A DNA stretch of 32,395 nucleotides from Chryseosolibacter sp035628595. GTDB lineage: Bacteria; Bacteroidota; Bacteroidia; Cytophagales; Cyclobacteriaceae. The stretch spans positions 1 to 32,395 of the forward strand of contig DASPJN010000026.1 of the NCBI GenBank assembly GCA_035628595.1, given 5' to 3'. This document shows positions 24,658 to 32,251 of the stretch, piece after piece. Numbering within the stretch: position 1 is the first letter of the stretch; each line of letters opens with the position of its first letter. The notes under the pieces are model-generated. The model saw nothing but the letters and a program-made list of their open reading frames with translations, did not search any database and was not told the DNA's origin. Position numbers and translations under genes: made by a program.

Positions 24658-24820
24658 CGCCTGATTAGTGAAAATATGCAGTCGCCTATAAGAGGATACC
24701 GCATTTCAAGGTAGATGACGATCTATTTAGCGTGAATTTCGTTAAGGACAATACAGGAGTCCCGGTGACATGCAACTGAGTGGGGTCAGTGCGCGAAACC
24801 GGCGACTCTTTTATGTTTTT
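24658..24820 (+). ncRNA. Candidate structured RNA ending in a terminator-like hairpin (no known family)
   Basis: Within 480 gene-free bases (24598-25079). A -7-like box TATATTCG (24650-24657, one mismatch) precedes it, without a good -33. Several helices can be drawn: TAGAT/ATCTA near 24711-24724; GC-A-ACTGA/TCAGT-GC around 24772-24792; and a 10-bp closing helix GAGTC-CCGGT (24757-24766) with ACCGG-C-GACTC (24798-24808), followed by TTTTATGTTTTT. AGTCGCC (24680-24686) is also fully complementary to GGCGACT (24801-24807), so two structures compete for the same strand, as in attenuators and riboswitches. It does not match any riboswitch, 6S, SRP or RNase P pattern that I recognise, and no gene follows on the plus strand. 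Confidence 0.35.
24757..24820 (+). terminator. Terminator-like hairpin with T-rich tail
   Basis: GAGTC-CCGGT and ACCGG-C-GACTC form a 10-bp helix with one bulged base, with a smaller ACTGA/TCAGT hairpin inside, followed directly by TTTTATGTTTTT. It could end the LLM-DUF3267 transcript or the candidate RNA listed above. The loop is much longer than in a plain intrinsic terminator. Confidence 0.45.
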
Positions 24821-24842
24821 GTAGGATGCAGGAAAAACGATC

Positions 24843-25024
24843 CTGAGTAGGGAACGCGTGCTGGGAGCAGCGAACGAAGGATCTTCTCGTGCGTCAAGTT
24901 TCGATGCAAAGGAATTTGAGACTCCATGGCAATCATAATTATTTTCTAGCGATCAGAAATGACTCCCTTGGCATTCTGGAAGATCCTTCGCACGCTATTG
25001 TCCGACGGGCGAATCCAGGCTCAG
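24843..25024. repeat. Long imperfect inverted repeat (MITE-like or palindromic repeat element)
   Basis: Arms of about 55 bases, CTGAG...CGAAGGATCTTC...CAAG (24843-24897) and CTTGG...GAAGATCCTTCG...CTCAG (24968-25024), are imperfect inverted copies; the core CGAAGGATCTTC (24875-24886) and GAAGATCCTTCG (24979-24990) is perfect over 12 bases. The GAAGGATCTT core resembles short palindromic repeats found scattered in Bacteroidota genomes (from memory). I see no open reading frame, no clear target-site duplication and no second copy in the window. Confidence 0.5.
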
Positions 25025-25079
25025 AATTGAAGAACACATGACCGCTCCTTTACGAAAGGCCGACGCCGCAACCCTGGAT

Positions 25080-25706
25080 TCATTTGGAGAAAATTAATTT
25101 GTTAGCCATTGCAATCTCATCCACGCTCACAGTATGCCCCATGCCCCGATAAATCTTCACGGTCACTACTGCGTTCATTGACCTTAGTATCGTGGTAGTT
25201 TCGTTGACACGTCCTACAGGAACATGTGGGTCGGGATCGCTTGTCCCAATGAACACAGGCGTATTTTGAAAATCTCCATGGTAATTTTGTTTATTGATCA
25301 CGTCACCAATCAAACCTCCGGTGAAAGCAACAACGCCACCCCACCTTCTCGCGTTTCGCGTTACAAACTCAAGTGTGAGACAAGCACCCTGTGAAAATCC
25401 TACGAAATAAATACTTTCATCAGCGATGCCGGCTTTGTTAAGATCACGTGCAGTATCAAGAAGAAGGCCGAGCGCCGATGAAAGCCACGGTTCATTTTGT
25501 CCCTGCGGCATCAGGAATGAATAAGGATACCACGTGTCATTTGTAGCTTGCGGCGCAACCAATGCAAAGTCATCAACGGACAACTGACCTGCAAGCCCAA
25601 GGATATCTTCAGCGGAAGCGCCCCGGCCATGAACCATGATCAACGCATTTTTCGCTGATGATAAATCTTTTCCCGCGAAGTGAATTCTTTTCTGGTGCAT
25701 TCGCAT
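25080..25706 (-). CDS. mhqD: MhqD-like alpha/beta hydrolase (carboxylesterase)
   Basis: 208 residues, cytoplasmic, of the usual size for phospholipase/carboxylesterase-family hydrolases. The nucleophile elbow is VGFSQGACL (Ser105), the acid is in GTSDPDPHVP (Asp157 or Asp159), and the His is in GMGHTV (His191). The oxyanion region is MVHGRGASAED. Known of the family: in Bacillus subtilis MhqD is encoded in mhqNOD with the ring-cleaving dioxygenase MhqO and is induced by hydroquinones and electrophiles. Here it follows an MhqO-like gene by 46 bases on the same strand, which supports the name. The symbol rests on family and context, not on proven function. Confidence 0.85.
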   Translation of the reverse strand: MRMHQKRIHFAGKDLSSAKNALIMVHGRGASAEDILGLAGQLSVDDFALVAPQATNDTWYPYSFLMPQGQNEPWLSSALGLLLDTARDLNKAGIADESIYFVGFSQGACLTLEFVTRNARRWGGVVAFTGGLIGDVINKQNYHGDFQNTPVFIGTSDPDPHVPVGRVNETTTILRSMNAVVTVKIYRGMGHTVSVDEIAMANKLIFSK

Positions 25707-25752
25707 ATTTGTTTATACCATCGCTGTCCGATCCACATGTCCTTCATAACTA

Positions 25753-26685
25753 TTAATCGAGCACAGGCAGTGCCTCTTCTATTTTTTCGCGATAACTTTC
25801 ATACTGAGGAGGGAGTTTTAGATTCGATCCAAGCTGGTCAACGGCTTCATCAACAGCAAATCCAGGACTATCTGTTGCAATTTCAAAAAGTACACCCCCA
25901 GGCTCACGGAAATAAAGAGAGAAGAAATAGTTGCGATCTATTTTTTCTGTGATCTGCAAGCCATGGGCCTGAACCTTCTTACGGTAAGCCATTAGCGTCT
26001 CTTCATCTTTTACGCGAAACGCAACGTGGTGAATTGTGCCACCAGCATTTATTGAATCCGGTGCTTCATGCGTCTCGATGATATCGACAATTGATGCAGT
26101 CGCCACGGCGTCGGTTTTATAACGCGTTGTACTTCCTTCTTCTTCAGAAAGGTAGTAACCCAACACATCCGTCAGCACTTTTGCAGTTGCAGTCTTGCTG
26201 CGCAATGTAAGCGTAGTGCTGTGGAAGCCTTTGATTGCCACCAGGTCGTTTACCTCGCCAGCGGACCAACCTTTTCTGTCGTCAGTTTTAGGAACGATCA
26301 GCGTAAGCGCAAGTCCGTCCGGATCAACGAATGAAATAAACGGGTCGCCGAAGCGTACACCCGTAGCAGTAATACCGACATTCTGCTGCTCGAAGCGATC
26401 CTTCCAAAACTCCAAACTCCCCGCTGGGACGCTAAAGGCAACATCTGTCGCCATTCCTGCCCCGGCCCTACCTTGTTTTACGCGATCCCACGGAAAGAAT
26501 GTCAGAATGGTGCCAGGTGTTCCAACCTCATCTCCAAAATAAAAATGATACGTACCGGGGTCGTCGAAGTTTACGGTTTTCTTAACAAGTCGTAACCCAA
26601 GCACTTTGGTGTAAAAGTCAAAATTGCGCTTTGCATTTCCGGCAATTGCCGTAATGTGATGTATTCCAAGAATCCTGTTTTCCAT
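25753..26685 (-). CDS. mhqO: MhqO-like ring-cleaving dioxygenase (glyoxalase/extradiol superfamily)
   Basis: 310 residues with two vicinal-oxygen-chelate (glyoxalase-like) modules. The first starts GIHHITAIAGNAKRNFDFYTKVLGLRLVKKTVNFDDP, which is very typical of MhqO, and the second is about 155-300. Metal ligands fit HH at 9-10, the IHHVAFRV His of the second half, and FEIATD Glu near the end. Known of the family: Fe2+-dependent cleavage of hydroquinone or catechol-type rings in quinone detoxification. It forms an operon with the MhqD-like hydrolase (46-base gap). Its promoter (26712-26759) carries a box shared with the yceI promoter. No MhqR-type MarR regulator is seen in the window. Confidence 0.88.
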   Translation of the reverse strand: MENRILGIHHITAIAGNAKRNFDFYTKVLGLRLVKKTVNFDDPGTYHFYFGDEVGTPGTILTFFPWDRVKQGRAGAGMATDVAFSVPAGSLEFWKDRFEQQNVGITATGVRFGDPFISFVDPDGLALTLIVPKTDDRKGWSAGEVNDLVAIKGFHSTTLTLRSKTATAKVLTDVLGYYLSEEEGSTTRYKTDAVATASIVDIIETHEAPDSINAGGTIHHVAFRVKDEETLMAYRKKVQAHGLQITEKIDRNYFFSLYFREPGGVLFEIATDSPGFAVDEAVDQLGSNLKLPPQYESYREKIEEALPVLD

Positions 26686-26711
26686 ACGTATTTAGTTCTG
26701 CTGTCATAACG

Positions 26712-26759
26712 TAAAACTAGGGTCGATGGATCACGAAAAATCTTGAACCAGGTTAAGAA
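26712..26759 (-). promoter_or_regulatory. Promoter of mhqO with a 17-base Fnr-like box
   Basis: On the minus strand the -7 element is TAGTTTTA (26712-26719, one mismatch to TAnnTTTG). Upstream of it, after a 23-base gap, lies TTCTTAACCTGGTTCAA (plus-strand TTGAACCAGGTTAAGAA at 26743-26759). The same 17 bases occur before yceI in the same orientation. The core TTGAA-n4-GTTAA has the length and symmetry of Fnr/Crp-type sites (TTGAT-n4-ATCAA). Regulator identity is inferred. Confidence 0.6.
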
Positions 26760-26781
26760 GTGAGCGATCAATTACCTGAAC

Positions 26782-27912
26782 TCATTCGATTCCTTCCCAC
26801 CAGCTTCCAAAGGTTTGTGACTCATCCTTCAAATAAACAATCTGCCCAATAACAGGCGTAACCAGCGGGATGTTATAATCTTTGTTTAGTTCGGTTACAC
26901 GACGAAGTGGTTCATCCCACGAATGATTCGCCATCACAAATTTTGATGAATGCACAGGGAAGAGTCGTTTTGCATTGAGATCTTTCGCCACCTGTAAGAC
27001 TTCATGTGGGCGCGTATGAATATAAGGCCACGCGTCGTCATATTGCCCATTCTCGATAATAGCAAGATCAAGCGGACCGAATTTCTTTCCTATCTCGGCA
27101 AAGTGCTTATCATAACCGCTATCGCCGCCGATAAATATTTTCGATGATGGTGTTTGAAGCACAAATGAAACCCACAATGTGTTATTACGTGAGAATCCGC
27201 GACCAGAGAAATGGCGCGCGGGTGTTACGGTTACGTGAAACCCACTATCGAGATCCAAGCTGTCGTACCAGTCAGCTTCCACAACCCGCGACATGTCGTA
27301 TCCCCAATATTCCAGGTGAGCACCTACACCAAGTCCGCAAAGCACTTTCGAAACTTTTCCTCTCAACGCAATGAGCGTCTCATGATCGACGTGATCATAA
27401 TGATCATGCGAGAGGAAGAGATAATCGATGTCAGGGAAGTCTTCAACGGCGTAGTTATCGGTACCGATAAAGGACTTGTTCGTGCCCGGAACAGGCGATG
27501 CGTTTCCACTGAAAACAGGGTCTACTAAAATTCTTTTTCCGTCAAGTTGCATCAGGTAAGACGAATGACCGAACCAGATCAGCACATCCTGATCTTTCGG
27601 AAGATTCTTTAAGTCAGTTTTGATGAACGGGATGGTGTCAACGGGAGAACGTCGCGGAGCTTTCTTAAAGAACTGGGCATAGATAACGCCCGCTATATTA
27701 TGGCCTTCTGCGAGCTCGGGGGTTACTGACAGATTCTGAAATTTTCCATCCCGGAAGTTAGGGGATTGCTGAATTCGCGTCAGTCGTTCACCATCCGGTG
27801 CTTTACCGAATTTGTCCTGGCGGATATAAAACAGAATAACAATTATCAGTAATGCGATTATTGTAAAGGTAACGATCATGACACGTTTAAGAATGCTGAA
27901 GAGTTTTCTCAT
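26782..27912 (-). CDS. MBL-fold metallo-hydrolase, UlaG/NAPE-PLD-like, membrane-anchored
   Basis: 376 residues from the ATG at 27912 (MRKLFSILKRV, then an uncleaved-looking membrane helix); an ATG at 27969 adds 19 residues and seems less likely. The metallo-beta-lactamase motif is LSHDHYDHVDH. Other ligands are in PARHFSGR, GGDSGYD and PVHSSKF. The WFGHSSYLMQLDGKRILVDPVF stretch is characteristic of the group that includes N-acyl-phosphatidylethanolamine phospholipase D and UlaG. The zinc site is complete, so it should be an active hydrolase facing the periplasm. The substrate is unknown; phospholipid N-acyl amides or lactones are possible. Confidence 0.88.
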   Translation of the reverse strand: MRKLFSILKRVMIVTFTIIALLIIVILFYIRQDKFGKAPDGERLTRIQQSPNFRDGKFQNLSVTPELAEGHNIAGVIYAQFFKKAPRRSPVDTIPFIKTDLKNLPKDQDVLIWFGHSSYLMQLDGKRILVDPVFSGNASPVPGTNKSFIGTDNYAVEDFPDIDYLFLSHDHYDHVDHETLIALRGKVSKVLCGLGVGAHLEYWGYDMSRVVEADWYDSLDLDSGFHVTVTPARHFSGRGFSRNNTLWVSFVLQTPSSKIFIGGDSGYDKHFAEIGKKFGPLDLAIIENGQYDDAWPYIHTRPHEVLQVAKDLNAKRLFPVHSSKFVMANHSWDEPLRRVTELNKDYNIPLVTPVIGQIVYLKDESQTFGSWWEGIE

Positions 27913-28008
27913 TAGTACAAGCCAGCGATAACATTTATTGTCGGGGCTTCCCGTTAAGACGAATAACAATGAATTTTATCGCAGCTGACTTCCATTATTT
28001 CGAATTAA

Positions 28009-28590
28009 TCACTTTCCGGCCATCCGACGCCGGATCTTCGATAAAAATTCGGGTGTCATACCCAGGTATGATGCAATGCTGTGCAGCGGCGCGCAGTCGA
28101 GAATAAATGGATATTTGGTCGTGAAATGCTGATAACGTTCTTCAGCTGTCAGGCTGAGATTATTAATGATACGCTGCTGATTCGCCACAAGTGCGTTCTG
28201 AACGAGGATTCGGAAAAAGCGCTCAAATTTTGGTACCTGCTGATACAGCGACTCTTGTTTATCATGCGGCAGCATAAGCATTTCCGAATCTGTAATCGCT
28301 TCAATTGTTAGCACACCGGGCTTTTGTGATAACAGGCTGTACATATCAGCGATCCACCAGTCTTGCAGCGCGAAATTGATAACATGCTCGCCGCCGTCCT
28401 TATCCACTGTATATCCCTTCAATGCGCCGTCGACAATAAAAGTGGTATGACGGCAAATGTCGCCGGCACGATGGTGTACCTGCTTTCGCTTAATTGATCT
28501 ATGCTCCAGCATCGATGTAAATATCTTCTCCTCTGCATCCGTGAGTGAAATATGCTTGCTGACGTTTTTCAGAATCAGGTTAGTGTCCAT
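28009..28590 (-). CDS. Crp/Fnr-family transcriptional regulator
   Basis: 193 residues: a cyclic-nucleotide-binding-like beta barrel (about 25-115, with TTFIVDGALKGYTVDKDGGEHVINFALQDWWIADMYSLL), a dimer helix (SLYQQVPKFERFFRILVQNALV), and a C-terminal winged helix with LHSIASYLGMTPEFLSKIRRRM. The barrel lacks the Fnr Cys cluster, so it should not be an Fe-S Fnr; the ligand is unknown. Divergent from yceI, with 130 bases between. A box shaped like a Crp/Fnr site lies in that gap, and a copy lies before mhqO. It is a good candidate for the regulator of both (inference). Confidence 0.9.
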   Translation of the reverse strand: MDTNLILKNVSKHISLTDAEEKIFTSMLEHRSIKRKQVHHRAGDICRHTTFIVDGALKGYTVDKDGGEHVINFALQDWWIADMYSLLSQKPGVLTIEAITDSEMLMLPHDKQESLYQQVPKFERFFRILVQNALVANQQRIINNLSLTAEERYQHFTTKYPFILDCAPLHSIASYLGMTPEFLSKIRRRMAGK

Positions 28591-28655
28591 AATGATAACC
28601 AGCTAAAAATAGGAAGTTTTTATAAAACACGTTACAGCAACGGGAATAAGTCTAT

Positions 28656-28702
28656 TTCTTAACCTGGTTCAATGTGTAGGGCTGCCCGGCACCATAATTT
28701 TG
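28656..28702 (+). promoter_or_regulatory. Promoter of yceI with the shared Fnr-like box
   Basis: -7 element TAATTTTG (28695-28702, exact TAnnTTTG) 18 bases before the ATG. The box TTCTTAACCTGGTTCAA (28656-28672) lies 22 bases upstream of it, against 23 bases at mhqO. No standard -33 TTTG is seen, so an activator bound at the box could replace it. The divergent crp/fnr gene could be controlled from the same site. Confidence 0.65.
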
Positions 28703-28720
28703 CCTTAAACAAATAAAAAC

Positions 28721-29272
28721 ATGGAAACAGCAACAATAACAAAAACCAAATGGAACCTTGATCCGACTCATAGTGAAGTTGGATTTAAAGTAAAGCACAT
28801 GATGATCACAAACGTTACCGGATCGTTCTCGAAATTCGATGTACAGGCGGAAACGCAAGGTGACGATTTCGGTACCGCGAAGATCTCATTCACAGCCGAC
28901 TTGTCTTCAATCTCGACAGGCAATGCCGATCGTGATAATCATTTGAAGTCCGGCGATTTCTTTAATGCAGAAACGCATCCGCAGATCAGGTTTGTATCAA
29001 CAAGACTTGAGAAGAAAGATGAAGATAGTTTTATGCTTACCGGTAACCTGACGATCAGAGACGTGACCAAGCCCGTAAAATTTGATGTTGAGTTTGGTGG
29101 CATTGGTAAAGATCCATGGGGAAATGAAAAAGCGGGGTTTACCTTATCCGGAAAGATCAACAGAACAGAGTTTGGTTTGAACTGGAATGCAGCGCTCGAG
29201 ACAGGTGGTGTGCTGGTGAGTGAAGACGTGAGATTGTTCGCTGAGATTCAGTTAGTAAAGGGAAAAGAATAA
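28721..29272 (+). CDS. YceI-family protein
   Basis: 183 residues. All hallmarks of the YceI lipocalin-like family are present: WNLDPTHSEVGFKVKHMMITNVTGSFSKFD, then ISFTADLSSISTGNADRDNHLKSGDFFNAETHPQIRFVST, LTGNLTIRDVTKPVKFDVEFGG, and EFGLNWNAALETGGVLVSEDVRL. There is no signal peptide, so unlike E. coli YceI it is probably cytoplasmic. Known of the family: binds long isoprenoids or fatty-acid amides. Divergent from the Crp/Fnr gene and preceded by a well-formed promoter. 217 gene-free bases follow. Confidence 0.95.
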   Translation: METATITKTKWNLDPTHSEVGFKVKHMMITNVTGSFSKFDVQAETQGDDFGTAKISFTADLSSISTGNADRDNHLKSGDFFNAETHPQIRFVSTRLEKKDEDSFMLTGNLTIRDVTKPVKFDVEFGGIGKDPWGNEKAGFTLSGKINRTEFGLNWNAALETGGVLVSEDVRLFAEIQLVKGKE

Positions 29273-29489
29273 GAGCAGTATAAGCGCAACAGCACTCATT
29301 AATAAATCCAACTTTGTTGCTTGTCCGTAGTAGTCAGCTGCAGGATTCTATAGTCGGGGTCTAATGATTTCCTGCATGCTGCTGCGACGGCAGCTTTGTG
29401 TGCGGTAGTGTCTACATATCCAAAAACCCCATCACGAAGTTATCCAGGCACTCACACTAATAACAGCTAAAGCAAGCTACCAGGCTCTG

Positions 29490-30569
29490 TCAGAAATTAA
29501 TTCCTGCCGATAACTGCAAGCTGTTAATTTTTATTGCTTCACCGGAGAAACTTGAAAATGCAAGCTTTTGATTCAGGCTCTCGTATCTCAATTCAAAATA
29601 AACCGCCTTTCTAAACCGGAGATCTTTTGAAACGCCAACACTTGCAAGACTTCCAATAGCCTTCGGCTTAAGCCTGAACGGGAAATTTTCGGAACCGCCA
29701 ACGTATTGTGCCGAAAACATTTCTTCAGACAATCTGTAATTGTAACTTAAACCACCCTGGAAATACAGATTCAAACGTGATTCAGGGTTCACTGGCACAT
29801 TAATCTCAAGTATCAATGGAAGTTGGGCGTACGAGAAAGCATTAAAATCGCCTTCCTGGCCAACCTTCAGATAGTTAAGCTCCAATTGAAAAGACATCCG
29901 TTCTACCACTGAAAAATCCAGGAAAATACCAGCCGAATAACCTAAAGCGTTATCTGAGAAGCCAAAATATTCAACTGTATTATAATTCGGACCCGCTTTA
30001 AAACCTCCAGTAGCAATAACCGGGCGTCTTCGTTTTGCATAAACCACTTTTTCCGGGTTGACACATGCATTGTATCGGGAAACGAGGTCTTGTAAAAAGT
30101 ACTGCTCATACGGACCCTTAGTATTTAATTTAGAACATCCTGTGAGAGTTTTTTTCAATTGACCTGACAAGTCAGCATGATGCAAAGTCGTTAGAACGCT
30201 ATCGATCAGCAGGTGGAAGGTCGGGTAGCCTTTTGCGTCAATACCAGAAAACAAAACAGCCGGCCCACCATAAGACATTCTTCTCAGAAAGGATGGGTTT
30301 CCAGATGAATTCTTAATCGATTGAAAGTAGCCTGCATCGGAATAAAACAATGTGACCTCCGCGGGTGAGTAACTTTTTACTTCCTTAGATGCGACGTATT
30401 GTGTATAGCTTACTTTTTCACTGTTCGTATAGCGCGTTGACTTTAAAATAAAAACATTTAATGTGTCTCCGGATTTAGTAATGATAGTGCCGGGGAGACG
30501 ATTTTGTGCAAACGAAGATGCGTGTGATAACACGAAAAGAAGAAAGAGGATCTTACGGGTTTGGGGCAT
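29490..30569 (-). CDS. Outer-membrane beta-barrel protein with N-terminal regulatory-type domain, hypothetical
   Basis: 359 residues. A signal peptide (1-21, ending SSFAQ) leads to a beta-rich domain about 22-100 (PGTIITKSGDTLNVFIL, SYTQYVASKEVKSYSPAEV). A basic junction follows (VVYAKRRRPVIATGGFKAGPNYN). From about 190 alternating amphipathic strands run to the end (FQLELNYLKVGQEGD, LYFQGGLSYNYRL, YFELRYESLNQKLAF), ending in Phe, as expected for a barrel inserted by the BAM machinery. It is of the porin-family/OMP_b-brl type seen in many Bacteroidota proteins. No substrate or partner is suggested by the neighbours. Confidence 0.75.
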   Translation of the reverse strand: MPQTRKILFLLFVLSHASSFAQNRLPGTIITKSGDTLNVFILKSTRYTNSEKVSYTQYVASKEVKSYSPAEVTLFYSDAGYFQSIKNSSGNPSFLRRMSYGGPAVLFSGIDAKGYPTFHLLIDSVLTTLHHADLSGQLKKTLTGCSKLNTKGPYEQYFLQDLVSRYNACVNPEKVVYAKRRRPVIATGGFKAGPNYNTVEYFGFSDNALGYSAGIFLDFSVVERMSFQLELNYLKVGQEGDFNAFSYAQLPLILEINVPVNPESRLNLYFQGGLSYNYRLSEEMFSAQYVGGSENFPFRLKPKAIGSLASVGVSKDLRFRKAVYFELRYESLNQKLAFSSFSGEAIKINSLQLSAGINF

Positions 30570-30709
30570 ACAGTGGGTTGTTTTTAAAGCGCGAAGTAAA
30601 TCATTCTTTAATTAAAAGCCCAAAGAGAAATTATTGATGCGTTGCAAGCATACCCCGTATCCTAAAATTTATATCTTAGCGGCCATATTAAAAACGAAAC
30701 TCTTTCTAT

Positions 30710-31756
30710 ATGGTGAAACGTAAGCTATGGCAGCTCATCTTCGTAGTGGGCGCCATGATGGCAGGCTGTGAACTGCAGGTCTCTGATCCATCTCCAAAAA
30801 TCTCTTCTCTTTCTTTAAATGAAGAACTCCCAACGGGAACGGCTGGGACATTTGACACACAATCGCAATGCGATATTTACGGCCCCGCACAGCTGGGTGC
30901 GGGTTACACGGCGCGTTATGTAATGCATGCTGTTGAAATGCCGACACCTACTTATCAATGGATAGTCACATCCGGGAATGCTAGCTTTTCGTGTCCGACA
31001 TGCAAAGACACGAATATCACGCTTGCATCAAACCAAACACAGGTAACGGTCATTTGCAATGTTGTTTCCGGTGACCTTCATTGTAACGATGCCTGGACAA
31101 TTAGTCGCTCGGGCAACGGCCCAACGCCAGGCGATAATGATGGGGATGGCATTCCTGATGAAGTAGATCCCGACGATGACAACGATGGTACACCGGACAG
31201 CGCGGATCTCGATGACGATAACGATGGCGTGCCAGATAAGATTGATGACGATGAGGACAACGATGGCGTTTCTGACAAGGACGATGGTGACGATGATGAT
31301 GATGAAATTCCCGACGACGCAGACGAGGACGACAACAACAACGGCGTTCTTGATGAACTCGAACAACCTGTAGGGCCATCGCCAACGCCATGTCTATGCC
31401 CAAACCCGAAAGTATCAATACATGATCCGTATCCTTCAGACCCAAATCGCAATTGCAGTTACACATCGTCAGGAATGTATAGCTTCACAGTTTCAGGAAC
31501 ACAAGCCGGCGATATTTTGCAATGGACAGGTACCAATGCGAACATCCAGAACGGCCAGGGAACAACGGCAGTTGCCGCGTGGATTCCCAACACAAGCAGC
31601 AGCTTTAGTGTAGCTTGTAAAGTAACTCGAAAGTGCGCGAATGGTACAACAACCTACATTCGTACTGCAACCTATTCAAGCAACATTTCGCAGCAATGCA
31701 GATACTTTGGACAATCAACTACAGGTGTTTGCGGTGGATACATTGATCCGGATTAG
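30710..31756 (+). CDS. Lipoprotein with thrombospondin type 3 repeats between Ig-like domains
   Basis: 348 residues. Lipobox VGAMMAGC (Cys20) marks a lipoprotein. Residues about 50-130 form a PKD/Ig-like domain (PTPTYQWIVTSGNASFSC). Residues about 139-220 are an acidic run of thrombospondin type 3 repeats (DNDGDGIPDEVDPDDD, DNDGVPDKIDDDEDNDGVSD), which bind Ca2+. After PSPTPCLCP a second PKD/Ig-like domain follows (about 245-330: YSFTVSGTQAGDILQWTG, FSVACKV). Usually such repeats sit before OmpA domains; here they stiffen a spacer between two Ig-like domains. No T9SS tail. Probably a surface or outer-membrane protein. A strong terminator follows. Confidence 0.85.
   Translation: MVKRKLWQLIFVVGAMMAGCELQVSDPSPKISSLSLNEELPTGTAGTFDTQSQCDIYGPAQLGAGYTARYVMHAVEMPTPTYQWIVTSGNASFSCPTCKDTNITLASNQTQVTVICNVVSGDLHCNDAWTISRSGNGPTPGDNDGDGIPDEVDPDDDNDGTPDSADLDDDNDGVPDKIDDDEDNDGVSDKDDGDDDDDEIPDDADEDDNNNGVLDELEQPVGPSPTPCLCPNPKVSIHDPYPSDPNRNCSYTSSGMYSFTVSGTQAGDILQWTGTNANIQNGQGTTAVAAWIPNTSSSFSVACKVTRKCANGTTTYIRTATYSSNISQQCRYFGQSTTGVCGGYIDPD
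31126..31357 (+). repeat. Short tandem repeat coding for Asp-rich thrombospondin type 3 units
   Basis: Repeated GATGACAACGATGGC-like units of about 36 bases encode the calcium-binding run. GAT/GAC codons alternate, giving low-complexity DNA that is prone to copy-number change and opens false reading frames on the other strand. Confidence 0.7.
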
Positions 31757-31779
31757 TCAATCTACATATCATTGATACA

Positions 31780-31813
31780 AGAGCGCAGACGAATTGTCTG
31801 TGCTCTTTTTTTT
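31780..31813 (+). terminator. Strong rho-independent terminator after the TSP3 lipoprotein
   Basis: AGAGCGCAGAC (31780-31790) and GTCTGTGCTCT (31796-31806) pair with one mismatch over a 5-base loop, followed by eight T. It starts 24 bases past the lipoprotein stop. The opposite-strand membrane-protein gene ends within the T-run, so the terminator sits exactly between convergent genes. Confidence 0.88.
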
Positions 31814-32228
31814 AAAGCGCCATCTGCGGATTGATCATACCCATAACAATAAAAACTACCAGCATGATGATTAACACCCAGTAGAGTTTCCCAACTTTCG
31901 CGTTTGGTTTACCACCTTCCGGATTCGCAATTCTTCCGGACTTTGTTTCTCGAAGACTTTCATCTCGCCAATGATTTGCATCTGGCAACACCGCGGCGAA
32001 CAGCAACGCAAGCAGTATCCCGACAATAATTATTGGAAACCACGCTACACCCAGATAGATTGGGCCAAAGGATCGTACATATAAAGAAACTGCCCATAGC
32101 ACCAGGAACAAAACGAGAAACATCGTCCACCCCGAGCCCCACGGCCCTCTTCTTCGAAAGAGTGAAACAGAAATGATCGTAATGAGCATTGCCACCAGCA
32201 GGGCTGCCAAAGCAGAGTAAGTGACCAT
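31812..32228 (-). CDS. Small four-helix membrane protein downstream of a TPP riboswitch
   Basis: 138 residues, starting MVTYSALAALLVAMLITI. Hydrophobic segments lie about 3-23, 35-52, 57-82 and 115-135, with the conserved-looking cytoplasmic pieces FRRRGPWGSGW and LPDANHWRDESLRETKSG. Similar small proteins with RRGPWGSxWTxFLVLFL are common in Bacteroidota (from memory) and have no assigned function. A terminator hairpin (32264-32296) and a TPP-type aptamer (32305-32395) lie directly upstream on the same strand, and no other minus-strand gene follows, so this gene appears to be the target of thiamine control. It is not a member of a thiamine transporter family that I recognise (ThiT, PnuT, ThiW, YkoE). 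Confidence 0.75.
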   Translation of the reverse strand: MVTYSALAALLVAMLITIISVSLFRRRGPWGSGWTMFLVLFLVLWAVSLYVRSFGPIYLGVAWFPIIIVGILLALLFAAVLPDANHWRDESLRETKSGRIANPEGGKPNAKVGKLYWVLIIMLVVFIVMGMINPQMAL

Positions 32229-32251
32229 AGCAGTACGTTAAATCCGAAACA

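Noticed and set aside
29273..29489. Intergenic stretch after yceI examined for RNA genes or gene remnants
   Set aside because: I see no stable helix, promoter, tRNA pattern or protein similarity in it.
31028..31466. Overlapping minus-strand frames of 112-124 codons opposite the TSP3 repeats
   Set aside because: Low-complexity translations (Ser-, His- or Val/Ile-rich) produced by the GAT/GAC repeat; shadow frames.
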